In this document: positions 16,756-25,660 of the stretch, piece after piece | Position numbering within the stretch: the first letter of the stretch is position 1 | Layout: the number at the start of each line of letters is the position of its first letter | Assembly: GCF_030532965.1 (NCBI RefSeq) | Contig: NZ_JAUNKC010000028.1 | Location: 1 to 43,624 of the forward strand | DNA length: 43,624 bases | DNA from: Corynebacterium sp. | GTDB lineage: Bacteria; Actinomycetota; Actinomycetes; Mycobacteriales; Mycobacteriaceae | Direction of reading: 5' to 3' | The notes under the pieces: model-generated | Databases searched by the model: none | Told to the model about the DNA's origin: nothing | The model's input: the letters and a program-made list of their open reading frames with translations, nothing else | Position numbers and translations under genes: made by a program

Positions 16756-17622
16756 TCACTTTTTCTTTTTGGCTTTCGCCGCTTTACGCGCGGCGCGTTG
16801 GCGTTTTTCTTCCGCATCCCGCTCGTCAGCTTCGGCGAGGGTGGGCGCCCCACCACCTAAGGATTTCGGCCGCCAGTATTCCCCACCGGGAAACGGCCCG
16901 TATTCTTCTTCGTATTCGGTGCGCAGCTGGTTCAACATCGACGCCATGGTTTCCCTAAGCGTCTCGGTGTCTTTTTCCATGTCCCCGCTAAGCTCAATGG
17001 GCGCACCGGCGCGAACCCATACCGGGATATGGTTGCGCCCCAACCGGCGCGGGTGATCTTTGGTCCAGACTCGTTGTGAGCCCCACAACACCAGCGGAAT
17101 AAGCGGGACATTCGCGGCACTAGCGATGCGAACCGCGCCGGTTTTGAACTCTTTCAACTCAAAACTGCGTGAAATGGTGGCTTCGGGGAAAATACCCACC
17201 AAGTTGCCATCAGCCAGGCTATCCACTGCGGCGTCCAACGACGACGCCCCAGCCGAACGATCCACCGGAATATGCTTCATCTTCCGCATGAGGGCACCGA
17301 CAACCGGGACTTCAAAGATTTCCTTCTTCGCCATAAACCGCACCAGACGGCGCCCGTGCAGATTCGCCACCGCCCCGCTGAAAATGAAGTCGTAGTAACC
17401 AGTGTGATTAGCAGCAAGCAAAGCCGGGCCGGTCCGTGGAATGTTCTCCGAACCGGAAATTGACAGTTTGACCCCTTGGAACCGCAGCATGGCGATCACG
17501 AGCCGAATGATGATGGAGTTATAGACCGTTTCCCGGGATTCGGATGGGTGGGCGGGAACTTTGGTAAAACCAGGGCGAACCCAAAATATCGGTCCGAATT
17601 TTCGCCAACCGGCGCGTGCCAT
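16756..17622 (-). CDS. plsC: 1-acylglycerol-3-phosphate acyltransferase family protein
   Basis: The 288-residue protein shows the PlsC acyltransferase motifs: NHTGYYD (catalytic HX4D), FPEATISR (phosphate binding) and LIPLVLWGSQRVW. An N-terminal hydrophobic segment (SIIIRLVIAMLRFQG) associates it with the membrane. The C-terminus is a basic Lys/Ala tail. It should acylate lysophosphatidic acid or a related glycerolipid. It lies 32 bases after serS and nine before cof. The symbol marks the family; the exact acyl acceptor is not proven. Confidence 0.88.
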   Translation of the reverse strand: MARAGWRKFGPIFWVRPGFTKVPAHPSESRETVYNSIIIRLVIAMLRFQGVKLSISGSENIPRTGPALLAANHTGYYDFIFSGAVANLHGRRLVRFMAKKEIFEVPVVGALMRKMKHIPVDRSAGASSLDAAVDSLADGNLVGIFPEATISRSFELKEFKTGAVRIASAANVPLIPLVLWGSQRVWTKDHPRRLGRNHIPVWVRAGAPIELSGDMEKDTETLRETMASMLNQLRTEYEEEYGPFPGGEYWRPKSLGGGAPTLAEADERDAEEKRQRAARKAAKAKKKK

Positions 17623-17654
17623 GGTGCGGTTTCCTTACTTACGTGTTTAAGGGG

Positions 17655-18914
17655 TTACTTGATCGGCTCTAAAACGTCTTTACCCACGAACGGCCGTAGC
17701 GCCTCCGGAACAACGACAGAACCGTCGGCCTGCTGATTGTTCTCCAGAATCGCAACCAACCACCGGGTAGTAGCCAGGGTGCCGTTCAATGTGGCAGCAA
17801 CCTGCGCCTTGCCATTATCGTCGCGGTAGCGAGTACGCAACCGGCGGGCTTGGAAGGTGGTGCAGTTGGATGTGGAGGTAAGCTCCCGGTACGTCTGTTG
17901 GGTGGGGATCCACGCCTCGGTGTCGAACTTCCGCGCCGCCGAGGAGCCCAAGTCGCCGCCAGCAACATCGATGATGCGATACGGCACTTCGACCGCCTTG
18001 AGCATGTCACGTTCCATGTCCAATAACGCCTGGTGCTGGGCTGCTGCGTCTTCCGGCTTGCAGTAAACAAACATCTCAAGTTTGTCGAATTGATGTACCC
18101 GCAAAATTCCTCGGGTGTCTTTGCCGTACGATCCCGCTTCTCGACGGAAACACGACGACCAACCGGCATACTTCACCGGCCCTTGCGAAAGGTCAATAAT
18201 CTCATCTTGGTGATAGCCAGCCAAGGCCACCTCGGAGGTGCCCACCAAATACAGATCATCACGCTCAAGGTAGTAAATCTCATCCGAATGCGCGCCTAAG
18301 AAACCGGTGCCGCTCATCACCTCGGGCCGCACTAATACCGGAGGAATCATGAGCGTAAAACCAGCCGCCTTGGCTTTCTGCGCAGCCAAGGTCAACATAC
18401 CAAGCTGCAGGAAGGCCCCGTCGCCGGTGAGGTAGTAGAACCGGGCGCCACCCACCTTGGCTCCGCGATCCATATCAATGAGCCCCAGCGAAAGCCCAAG
18501 ATCGAGGTGATCCTTAGGCTCGAAATCGAAGCTAGGTGGCTGACCCACATGTTCTAAGACCACGAAGTCATCTTCGCCGCCAGCAGGAGCGCCCTCCACC
18601 ACGTTGTCCAGCTGCATCTGCAGGTCATTAACGGCAGCTTCCGCCGCCTTTCGCGCCTCTTCCGCCGCCTTTACTTTGGCCTTAAGCTCGTTGGAACCTT
18701 GCAATAACGCTGGCCGTTCCTCAGGTGTTGCTTGACCTATCTTTTTCCCAAACGCATTCTGCTCGCTCTTCAATTCGTCCGCCGTCTTAATGGCGACCCG
18801 GCGGGCCTCATCTGCAGCAATGAGCTCATCCACTAAATCTGGGTTAGCGCCGCGAGTGAGTTGGGATTGGCGGACAACGTCGGCATTTTCGCGTAGGAAT
18901 TTCAGGTCAATCAT
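17655..18914 (-). CDS. serS: Seryl-tRNA synthetase
   Basis: The 419-residue class II synthetase has the usual length. It begins [17 protein letters not shown], followed by the long antiparallel coiled-coil arm (residues about 30-105) that contacts the tRNA-Ser variable arm. The catalytic core includes [38 protein letters not shown] (motif 2) and [18 protein letters not shown] (motif 3). It charges tRNA-Ser in the cytoplasm. It heads a leftward operon with plsC and cof and is divergent from the GntR regulator. Confidence 0.98.
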   Translation of the reverse strand: MIDLKFLRENADVVRQSQLTRGANPDLVDELIAADEARRVAIKTADELKSEQNAFGKKIGQATPEERPALLQGSNELKAKVKAAEEARKAAEAAVNDLQMQLDNVVEGAPAGGEDDFVVLEHVGQPPSFDFEPKDHLDLGLSLGLIDMDRGAKVGGARFYYLTGDGAFLQLGMLTLAAQKAKAAGFTLMIPPVLVRPEVMSGTGFLGAHSDEIYYLERDDLYLVGTSEVALAGYHQDEIIDLSQGPVKYAGWSSCFRREAGSYGKDTRGILRVHQFDKLEMFVYCKPEDAAAQHQALLDMERDMLKAVEVPYRIIDVAGGDLGSSAARKFDTEAWIPTQQTYRELTSTSNCTTFQARRLRTRYRDDNGKAQVAATLNGTLATTRWLVAILENNQQADGSVVVPEALRPFVGKDVLEPIK

Positions 18915-18997
18915 GCCTATCAGCCTACCGGTAATGTCGGGGTATTACAGAACCCCTAACCCAAAATCCGGTACTGGTTATTACCACTAGGGGTAGA

Positions 18998-19756
18998 ATG
19001 ATATACATGGCCGACACTCTTATGGAGCTGCCCGCCAGGACCCTGACTGACGGAACAGACACTCCGAAGCACCAACAACTCAGGGAGATCCTTGAAGATT
19101 ACTGTACCCACCAGTTAAAACCCGGCGACATGTTGCCCGGTGAACGGGTACTGGAAGAAACCTATGGCGTTTCCCGCATCACGGTGCGACGCGCCATCGG
19201 CGATCTGGTTGCCAGCGGAAAACTGAGACGCGCCCGCGGCAAAGGAACTTTCGTGGCACATTCCCCCTTGGTCGCCCGAGTCCACCTGGCTAGTTTCTCC
19301 GACGAAATGTCCGCACAGAACATTGAATCCACCTCTAAGATTCTGCAATCAGCCTGGTCCGCCGCCCCAGAAGACATCCGAGCCTTCTTCAATTCCCCGC
19401 CTAACCAACCCCATACCCATTTACGGCGCCTCCGACTGGGCGATAAAAAACCATTCTGCATTGACGACGGTTGGTACAATTCCGCCCTTGCCCCAGACTT
19501 ATTGGAAAACGACGTGTATAAATCCGTCTACGCCATTTTGGAACACCATTACGGAATCGCCATCACCGATGCGGAGCAGATAGTCAGCGCAGTCGCGGCA
19601 ACAATCGAAGAAGCTGAACTGCTAGAAGTAGACAAAGGAACCCCATTACTCAAGGTGGTGCGGCTTTCCCGGGCAAATCACCGACCGGTGGAGTGGTGCA
19701 CATCGGTCTACCGGACGGACCGTTATGCTTTGCGCACGCTGATTACTAAGGCATGA
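18998..19756 (+). CDS. GntR/HutC-family transcriptional regulator (UTRA domain)
   Basis: The 252-residue regulator has a winged-helix GntR domain at about residues 20-90 (QLREILEDYCTHQLKPGDMLPGERVL ... VSRITVRRAIGDLVASGKL) and a UTRA effector-binding domain at about 100-250. Its place next to serS matches C. glutamicum cg3202 (FarR), which I recall as an acyl-CoA-responsive regulator; orthology is inferred from context only. The start may be ATG 18998 or ATG 19007. TAGAAT at 18994-18999 sits where a -10 box for a leaderless transcript starting at 19007 would be. The 83-base gap to serS contains GGGGT...ACCCC at 18939-18956. Confidence 0.88.
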   Translation: MIYMADTLMELPARTLTDGTDTPKHQQLREILEDYCTHQLKPGDMLPGERVLEETYGVSRITVRRAIGDLVASGKLRRARGKGTFVAHSPLVARVHLASFSDEMSAQNIESTSKILQSAWSAAPEDIRAFFNSPPNQPHTHLRRLRLGDKKPFCIDDGWYNSALAPDLLENDVYKSVYAILEHHYGIAITDAEQIVSAVAATIEEAELLEVDKGTPLLKVVRLSRANHRPVEWCTSVYRTDRYALRTLITKA

Positions 19757-19766
19757 TGGAATAACT

Positions 19767-20774
19767 ATGGATAAGAAATGGCGTTCCGCAGAAGCTTTGA
19801 GAATCGCACTCGTAGCAGCCCTTGCTACAGTAGCAGCGATCGGCGGGTACAAACTCGTATCCTCCTCCACCCCGCAACCCGTCGCCCCGGTGCAGTCTGA
19901 GGCGTCGCAAAGCGACGATGCCACAAACTCCATTTCGTTCACCTCAGCCGACGTCGGGTCCTGCCTCACCTGGAAACTCGACGGCGGCGCGATTGCCTCC
20001 TTCGAACAAACCGACTGCGCTGGCCCGCACCGCTTTGAGGTGGCCTCCCGCGAAGACCTCGCCGTATACCCATCCTCCGAGTTTGGTGCCACCGCCAAAC
20101 TGCCGAATCAAACACGGCAAGCACAGCTGCGTGAAGAATTGTGCCTGGATGTCACCATGGAATACTTAGGTGGCTCCTTCGACCCGCTCGGCCGGTACTC
20201 TGTTGCATCCATCCTGCCGCCGCAGGAGTCCTGGGACGCTGGCGACCGCACCTTGCTCTGCGGCGTTCAGGCAACCGACTCCTCCGGCACCGTCATCACC
20301 ACAACCGGCAAAGCCGCCCAGCAGGATCAATCCCGCGTTTTTGCCGTCGGCTCCTGTGTCGCTGTGGACAGCGCCAGCGCCACCAAAGCAGTCGACTGTT
20401 CCGAACCGCATCAATTGGAAACCACCGCGATCGTCGATCTCAAGACGGTATTCCCGGATGGAACCCCTAGCATCGAAGATCAGGATTCCCACTTACGTAA
20501 AGCCTGCACCCAAGCCGCTCGGGAATACCTCGGCGGTGAGGAACAACTCTACCGTTCCACCCTGCAGCCGCTCTGGACCTCGCTGCCCGCAAATTCCTGG
20601 AACCGCGGTTCCCACAGCGTCAACTGCTCACTAATGTTTGCCGACGGCGATAACCTCGGTACCCTTGTCGGCTCAGCAAAGGAAACCTTCACCATTAACG
20701 GCAATCCTCCAGAAAACCGTCCGGAGCGTTCCCCCATCGTCAACCCCGAAGCATTGGACAAAGTAGAACACTAA
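19767..20774 (+). CDS. Membrane-anchored septum-formation-family protein
   Basis: The 335-residue protein has one N-terminal transmembrane segment (about residues 11-30, ALRIALVAALATVAAIGGYKL) and an extracytoplasmic region with two repeats. Each repeat has the pattern GSC(L/V)...(V/D)C.(E/G)PH..E (residues about 68-92 and 192-218), with further conserved cysteines (ELCLDVTMEYLGG, KACTQAAREYLGG). This is the Septum_form domain common in Actinobacteria, whose function is poorly known. The two EYLGG blocks show an internal duplication. It lies 10 bases after the GntR gene. Confidence 0.82.
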   Translation: MDKKWRSAEALRIALVAALATVAAIGGYKLVSSSTPQPVAPVQSEASQSDDATNSISFTSADVGSCLTWKLDGGAIASFEQTDCAGPHRFEVASREDLAVYPSSEFGATAKLPNQTRQAQLREELCLDVTMEYLGGSFDPLGRYSVASILPPQESWDAGDRTLLCGVQATDSSGTVITTTGKAAQQDQSRVFAVGSCVAVDSASATKAVDCSEPHQLETTAIVDLKTVFPDGTPSIEDQDSHLRKACTQAAREYLGGEEQLYRSTLQPLWTSLPANSWNRGSHSVNCSLMFADGDNLGTLVGSAKETFTINGNPPENRPERSPIVNPEALDKVEH

Positions 20775-20801
20775 ACCCCACCCGCCACCAGGAGATGTGC
20801 A

Positions 20802-21149
20802 GTGATTGACATTAGCGACGAGCGGTTCGAAGAACTCGTGGATCAGGCATTAGCCAGCATCCCCGACGACATCATGCAGCACATCTTAAACGTGGTCTTC
20901 CTTATTGAGGACTTTAACCCCGATAACCCGTGGACGCTTGGCCTGTACCACGGGGTGGCGTTGCCGAAACGCACCTTCGACCACACCGGCTATCTTCCCG
21001 ACACCATCACCATTTACCGGCAGGCGCTAAAAAATTTCTGCCACACGGAAGAACAACTAGTGGAACAAACCCGCATCACCGTTATGCACGAAGTCGGCCA
21101 CTATTTCGGTCTAGATGAAGACGATCTGGATCGACTCGGCTACGCCTAG
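20802..21149 (+). CDS. Zincin-like metallopeptidase family protein
   Basis: The 115-residue protein has the zinc motif MHEVGHYFGLDEDDLDRLGY near its C-terminus, matching the small actinobacterial zincin family (DUF1025/Acel_2062-like). The start is GTG at 20802, preceded by AGGAG. It follows the septum-formation gene by 27 bases, probably in one operon. Such proteins keep the HExxH fold, but no substrate is established. Confidence 0.88.
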   Translation: MIDISDERFEELVDQALASIPDDIMQHILNVVFLIEDFNPDNPWTLGLYHGVALPKRTFDHTGYLPDTITIYRQALKNFCHTEEQLVEQTRITVMHEVGHYFGLDEDDLDRLGYA

Positions 21150-21497
21150 TAGAAAACGTGATTACTGCGCCCCCTTTCACGCGCCAGGCTCTAACGTGGT
21201 GATTCAGCTGTCCATGCATTTCGTAATGGCTTCTCACACGTTCAAAATTTCAAGGCACAAGTTCCGTAATTCGATCGTGCGAGACGAGTTATTGGTGCCA
21301 AAGCGCTTTCCAACATCGCAAGTTTTTCAACGCGACTTCAACCTCTATCAGATTTGATGATCGGCGTTTGGAACTAATCCGATACCACGAATGCACTAGT
21401 AAAAACCTTTCCGCACATGATTTGTTCATTTCATGACAATTCTGTCGCCTCGGAAGCCGGTAGGTATAGCTGACACTACCCACTGATGCGCAACTAG
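21150..21497. other. Non-coding stretch between the zincin gene and the AbiEi operator
   Basis: I see no convincing gene in these 348 bases. A short open stretch continuing rightward to 21357 has no recognisable similarity and no ribosome-binding site. No terminator with a T-run is obvious. Confidence 0.4.
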
Positions 21498-21578
21498 ATT
21501 TGTATCATCTTTCTTTTAGCTAAACTTTGTTTGTATCGCCTATAATGATACAAACAAAGTAAATTAGGTGATACAAAT
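21498..21578. promoter_or_regulatory. Nested double palindrome overlapping a -10 box, candidate AbiEi operator
   Basis: Four copies of the box TTTGTATC lie here in alternating orientation. The inner pair forms a perfect 13-bp inverted repeat, CTTTGTTTGTATC (21525-21537) and GATACAAACAAAG (21547-21559), with a 9-base spacer that contains TATAAT (21541-21546). The outer pair is a perfect 10-bp inverted repeat, ATTTGTATCA (21498-21507) and TGATACAAAT (21569-21578). The outer right arm runs into the ATG at 21577. A protein bound here would block both the -10 box and the start. AbiEi proteins are known to bind inverted repeats in their own promoters. Confidence 0.75.
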
Positions 21579-22422
21579 GAAGAATATTGAAGTTTTAGAG
21601 GCGCTGGAGCTAGCCGCTTCCGAGCAATGGGGGATTATCACTACCGCGCAAGCCCAACGGGAAGGCGTTAGTCGACTTCAGCTGGGGCGCCTGGCCGACA
21701 AAGGCGTTGTCATGCGAGTACGTCAAGGAGTGTACCTTTTGCCATCAGCCCAACATGGGCCTTTCACGGACATCCGCGTTGCTTGGGTTGCACTAGGCGG
21801 AGATCTGTTCCCTGATGAACGATGGGAATTAGAAGAAAAGCTTGTCGTTTCGCATGAATCTGCTGCGCTTATCCATCGGATTGGGGACTTGATTCCAGCG
21901 AAGTTAACGTTTACTTCAACGACAAGGAAACAAACGTCTCGAGACGACATTTATATCTATGTTAATCGTGGAGTCTCCTGGGCAGACGTTGTCAATGTTG
22001 ATGGCTTACCAGTGACATCAGTAGAACGTACAGTAGCCGATTTGGCAACAAAGAAAATCGAGTTTGGTTACTTAGCCACGATCGTTGTAGAAGCGTTGCA
22101 AAAAGAGGGAGTTCGATCGAAAACTCTTTCTACCAAACTTGACGGTGTAGCAGGGGCCTATGGTTTTACTTCTGGTCAGGAACTGGTGCTTGAATGCCAG
22201 AAGCAAGCGGAAACGGAAGGGCACCGTCACGAGATTGAGTCCGATCTTCCCCCAGCTATTAGGCAGATCCTGGAGGAATATGCTGTACAGCACTCTTCCC
22301 TTATAAGAAGAATCAAGGAAGAACTATATCGACAACTGACAGATAGCGGCTTACCATCCGCAACACTTGCTGAACTCGCCAAGAAGGACGTGCCTGTGAA
22401 TACGCCACCGCGAAGTTTTTAA
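21577..22422 (+). CDS. AbiEi-like antitoxin/transcriptional regulator without a visible toxin partner
   Basis: The 281-residue protein starts at ATG 21577 with AGG about nine bases upstream; an in-frame GTG at 21568 lies within the operator. Residues 1-65 form the AbiEi winged helix (GIITTAQAQREGVSRLQLGRL, VVMRVRQGVYLLPSA). The middle part (VVSHESAALIHRIGDLIPAKLTFT ... VDGLPVTSVERTVADLA) is the usual AbiEi C-terminal domain. A further 90-residue helical extension follows. In type IV toxin-antitoxin systems AbiEi represses its own operon and is followed by the nucleotidyltransferase toxin AbiEii. No such gene follows here. Confidence 0.85.
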   Translation: MKNIEVLEALELAASEQWGIITTAQAQREGVSRLQLGRLADKGVVMRVRQGVYLLPSAQHGPFTDIRVAWVALGGDLFPDERWELEEKLVVSHESAALIHRIGDLIPAKLTFTSTTRKQTSRDDIYIYVNRGVSWADVVNVDGLPVTSVERTVADLATKKIEFGYLATIVVEALQKEGVRSKTLSTKLDGVAGAYGFTSGQELVLECQKQAETEGHRHEIESDLPPAIRQILEEYAVQHSSLIRRIKEELYRQLTDSGLPSATLAELAKKDVPVNTPPRSF

Positions 22423-22814
22423 GGTTATGCGGCAACTGCCCCACCTTACCGACGTAGCCGCAGCGTTTAACAAGTTTAGGTGGGCTTGGGCTTCACTTGT
22501 CGACGTTTTAACGTCACCACTCGCACGCCGCTGAACAGTCACTCTGTTGCATTCATTCTCACTAAGCGAATGGTGACAACGAATAAGCAGGGCTTACGGT
22601 GGCAAATCACTCCGTCCGATGGGAAACCCAAATCGTTAGTGTAAACCAGTTATGAGCGCTGGGCCTGAACTAATAGAGCGCTGCCTCATCTAAACCCCGT
22701 GTGTTGAATGATTCATTGCCCAAGCCGCAGCGCCCATCGACCCACATGTACTTGCTGGCAGACCGTGAAAACTTCTAGATTCTTATCCGCTGCGATCAGG
22801 CTTATTCTTCCGTA
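22423..22814. other. Non-coding stretch after the AbiEi gene
   Basis: These 392 bases follow the AbiEi stop where a toxin gene would be expected. No nucleotidyltransferase-like frame on either strand is visible. CCCACCT (22440-22446) and AGGTGGG (22478-22484) could form a weak hairpin. AGAGCGCTG-like octamers recur around 22655 and 22675. Nothing else is recognised. Confidence 0.4.
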
Positions 22815-23471
22815 TCAGACGACCTCGTCCGCCCAGTGTAAACACCGCCAGCTGCCGAAGTCGCCGGTTGGTTCGATAACGGCAAGGGAACCATTGGCGA
22901 TGTACCGGTCATTGATAACGGAGCGGTCGCATGTGGTTCCGTGCAGCCCGATCAGGCGAATCGCAGCACCGTGCGATACGACAAAAAGGTCTTTGCCTGC
23001 CGCCTGTTCGTAGGCCTTATGGAGGGAAGGAACATAGCGGTCCAGGAGTTGCCGTGGGGTTTCGCCACCGGGAAGTCCCACATCAAGGTGTCCAGCCTTC
23101 CACCCGGTTAGCGCCTGATTGTAGTGCTGGTGGGCTTCCTCGGAATTGTGGCCTTCGTAATCGCCGCAATAGATTTCGTGTAATCCAGGTAGGACTGCGG
23201 TGGGTACGGCGGAAACGCCAACCCCAAGTTCCCCACTGGTTTGTGCACCGTAGCCCAGCATCGCCAGGTGCAGGCTTTGTTGGGCGCGTAGCGCAATGGA
23301 GCTGACGGCAAGCCCCAGTTCCGGGGCGATTTCGCGCAGCCGTTGCCCAGCCGCGAGTGCTTGCGAGCGGCCCATTTCGGTGAGTTCCGCTCCAGGGGGT
23401 CGGGTATCGAGATAGCGGCGTGCATTGGAAAGCGTTCGGCCGTGCCGCATGAGAATGATTTTTCCGCCCAC
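22815..23471 (-). CDS. Histidine phosphatase (phosphoglycerate-mutase-like) family protein
   Basis: The 218-residue protein begins KIILMRHGRTLSNARRYLDT, with the phosphoacceptor H10 in the RHG motif. It continues with AVSSIALRAQQSLHLAML, LHEIYCGDYEG (acid/base region) and LFVVSHGAAIRLI (second catalytic His). This is the histidine phosphatase superfamily; true glycolytic mutase activity is not implied. It begins at the base before the pheA stop, so the two are cotranscribed, as I recall for C. glutamicum. Confidence 0.93.
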   Translation of the reverse strand: MGGKIILMRHGRTLSNARRYLDTRPPGAELTEMGRSQALAAGQRLREIAPELGLAVSSIALRAQQSLHLAMLGYGAQTSGELGVGVSAVPTAVLPGLHEIYCGDYEGHNSEEAHQHYNQALTGWKAGHLDVGLPGGETPRQLLDRYVPSLHKAYEQAAGKDLFVVSHGAAIRLIGLHGTTCDRSVINDRYIANGSLAVIEPTGDFGSWRCLHWADEVV

Positions 23472-24419
23472 TTATTCTGCCTCGCTTTCCTGCCCTAATG
23501 CTGCGGCTTTCACCCACGCGTCGGCTTCCGCTAATCGTTTCCGGTGTTGATTGAGTTCCAATTCGCGGTCGTTTGCTTGCGCCACTGGCCAGGAGCCTAA
23601 AAACCTAATGGAATCGCAATGAGTGTATAACGCGCGCAGCGCTTCGGCCACAAGGGGGTCGGCGATATGCCCGTTGAGGTCAACGTGGAAGCGGTAGGTA
23701 CCTAACCCGGTTTCGATGGGTCGGGATTCAATCCGGGATAGGTCCACGCCCCGCACCGCGAACTCGGTGAGGGCGGCGACGAGGGAACCGGGTTCGTTGC
23801 GCAGCGTAAATACCACTGCGGTGCGGTCAACCCCGGTGGGCTTAGGTGGCAGGCCGCTGGAGCCGACCACGACAAAGCGAGTGCGGGCACCGGCGACATC
23901 CGCGATGTTTTCGGCGACGATGTCAAGGCCGAATAAGTCCGCCGAGCGGGTGGGCGCTGCGGCGAGGTCGGCGCCGCCGTCGGCGACGAGTTGCGCGGCG
24001 GCCGCGTTGGAGGAGGCCGGGATGAATTCGTGTTCCCCGATGGTTTCCGCCAGCCACGTTTTCACTTGTTGATAGGCAACCGGGTGGGTTGCCACGCGGT
24101 GGATCTGCGATAGCTCGGTGCCGGGTTTCAGCATCATCGCAAAGGCGATGGGAAGGTCCAGTTCGGCATAAATATGGACGCCGCTGCCGGCAGCAATGGC
24201 GTCGAAAGTGGGGGTGACGGGGCCGTCGACGGAGTTTTCGATGGCGACACAGGCGAAATCCGCGGCACCATCCCGCACGGCATCAATTGCTTCGCGCGGA
24301 TTGGTTGCCGGAAGTGGCGTGATGTCGGTGGTGCGAAATACCCCGGTTTCGGCGAATTTCCACAGGGCGGCTTCGGTGAATGTTCCTGCGGGGCCGAGGT
24401 AGGAAACAGTGGCGCTCAT
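23472..24419 (-). CDS. pheA: Prephenate dehydratase
   Basis: This 315-residue stand-alone enzyme converts prephenate to phenylpyruvate in phenylalanine synthesis. The catalytic domain starts at YLGPAGTFTEAAL and includes CVAIENSVDGPV and the TRF motif (GARTRFVVVG). The C-terminal ACT domain contains NEPGSLVAALTEFAVRGVDL and IESRPI, the phenylalanine-binding signature, so feedback inhibition by phenylalanine is expected. It is transcribed leftward with the histidine phosphatase and divergent from the amidase with a 59-base gap. Confidence 0.96.
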   Translation of the reverse strand: MSATVSYLGPAGTFTEAALWKFAETGVFRTTDITPLPATNPREAIDAVRDGAADFACVAIENSVDGPVTPTFDAIAAGSGVHIYAELDLPIAFAMMLKPGTELSQIHRVATHPVAYQQVKTWLAETIGEHEFIPASSNAAAAQLVADGGADLAAAPTRSADLFGLDIVAENIADVAGARTRFVVVGSSGLPPKPTGVDRTAVVFTLRNEPGSLVAALTEFAVRGVDLSRIESRPIETGLGTYRFHVDLNGHIADPLVAEALRALYTHCDSIRFLGSWPVAQANDRELELNQHRKRLAEADAWVKAAALGQESEAE

Positions 24420-24478
24420 GGCATTACAGCTTATCGGGTATTTGTTAGTGTGCGACAGTTACCGGGTACTCTTGCACC

Positions 24479-25657
24479 ATGGCAGAATCCGTAGAGTCCT
24501 TTGCGCAATTATGCGCGGCGGTAGAAAAACTGCGCCCGGAAGAGCATGGTTTTGCGTTTTTTGATCCTTCCGCCACTCCCCCCCATTCGGGAAGACTCAG
24601 TGGTTGGATTATCCCGGCGAAGGATTTAGCGGACGTCGCAGGTATGCCCACCACCATGGGTTCGGTGCATCGGAAATATATCGCCGAAGATACGGATGAA
24701 TTTGTCAATGCTTTTCGACGCCAGGGGGCGCTCGTACCCGGCAAATCTTTAAGCCCGGAGATGGGGTTAACCGCCTATACCGAGCCGGTTGGGTTACCCC
24801 ACCCCGATAACCCGACACTGCCGGGGCATACGCCCGGCGGCTCCTCCGGCGGGGCGGCCGTCATGGTCGCGCGCGGGCTGGTGCGGGCCGCGCATGCCTC
24901 GGATGGCGGCGGTTCCATCCGGGTCCCGGCTGCGTGCACTGGCTTAGTAGGCTTCAAGCCCACGCATTCGGTGGGTTTTGCCAATCCGGTCGCCCAAGGT
25001 TTTATCACCGCAACCGTGGCCGACGCCGCGTTTGTGCATGATATCCCCCTGGTTTCCGATCTGCGCCCCTTGCGGGTCGGGGTGTTATTCGAACCGGTTC
25101 ATGCGGAAGCTGACCTCGCCGACCACTTAGGTGCCGCCGTGGATGCGGCCGCAGCGAGGTTAAGCGCGGCAGGGCATACGGTCATTCCGGTCAGGCGTCC
25201 CTATGGTGACGCGCCGTTCGCGGCGTTTAAAGACATCCTGGCGTTGCGGTCAACGAAGATTACTGGCGAGGCCTCCCCTATCGTGTCGTGGCTTCGAGAC
25301 CTGGGGTTGGGAATCGGACCTCGCCGCCGCGACGCGGCCGTGGCGGAATTCATGTCTGTGCGGTCCCAGTTGCTTCGGGCCTGGGATATTGATGTCCTGC
25401 TCAGCCCGATGCTGACTTTCGATCCGCCGCCGATTGGGTATTTTTCGGCCATGAAGCCGGAAGATGATTTCTATGCCCAAACGCAATGGACGCCGTGGGG
25501 CACGATGTTTAATATGTCTGGCTTAGCTGCTGTTTCACTTCCGTTCCAGCGGATTCGCACCCCGATTCATGTGGGGGCGTTGCGGGCGTCGCAAAGCGAA
25601 TTATTAAGCCTCGCAGCATCGTTGGTGCCGGACCCACACCGCCGCGTGGAGGAATAG
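24479..25657 (+). CDS. Amidase-signature-family amidase
   Basis: The 392-residue enzyme carries the Ser-cisSer-Lys triad: Lys in IIPAKDLADVAG, cis-Ser in TPGGSSGGAAV, and nucleophile Ser in DGGGSIRVPAACTGLVGFKPT. It is about 60-100 residues shorter than typical AS-family amidases, mainly in the C-terminal half. The substrate is unknown. TACTCT at 24467-24472 ends six bases before the ATG and there is no Shine-Dalgarno sequence, so the transcript may be leaderless. The CPBP gene begins three bases after its stop. Confidence 0.9.
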   Translation: MAESVESFAQLCAAVEKLRPEEHGFAFFDPSATPPHSGRLSGWIIPAKDLADVAGMPTTMGSVHRKYIAEDTDEFVNAFRRQGALVPGKSLSPEMGLTAYTEPVGLPHPDNPTLPGHTPGGSSGGAAVMVARGLVRAAHASDGGGSIRVPAACTGLVGFKPTHSVGFANPVAQGFITATVADAAFVHDIPLVSDLRPLRVGVLFEPVHAEADLADHLGAAVDAAAARLSAAGHTVIPVRRPYGDAPFAAFKDILALRSTKITGEASPIVSWLRDLGLGIGPRRRDAAVAEFMSVRSQLLRAWDIDVLLSPMLTFDPPPIGYFSAMKPEDDFYAQTQWTPWGTMFNMSGLAAVSLPFQRIRTPIHVGALRASQSELLSLAASLVPDPHRRVEE

Positions 25658-25660
25658 CCT

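Noticed and set aside
22708..23013. Rightward frame overlapping the histidine phosphatase gene, considered as a toxin partner of AbiEi
   Set aside because: Most of it lies opposite the phosphatase gene and it shows no nucleotidyltransferase motif.
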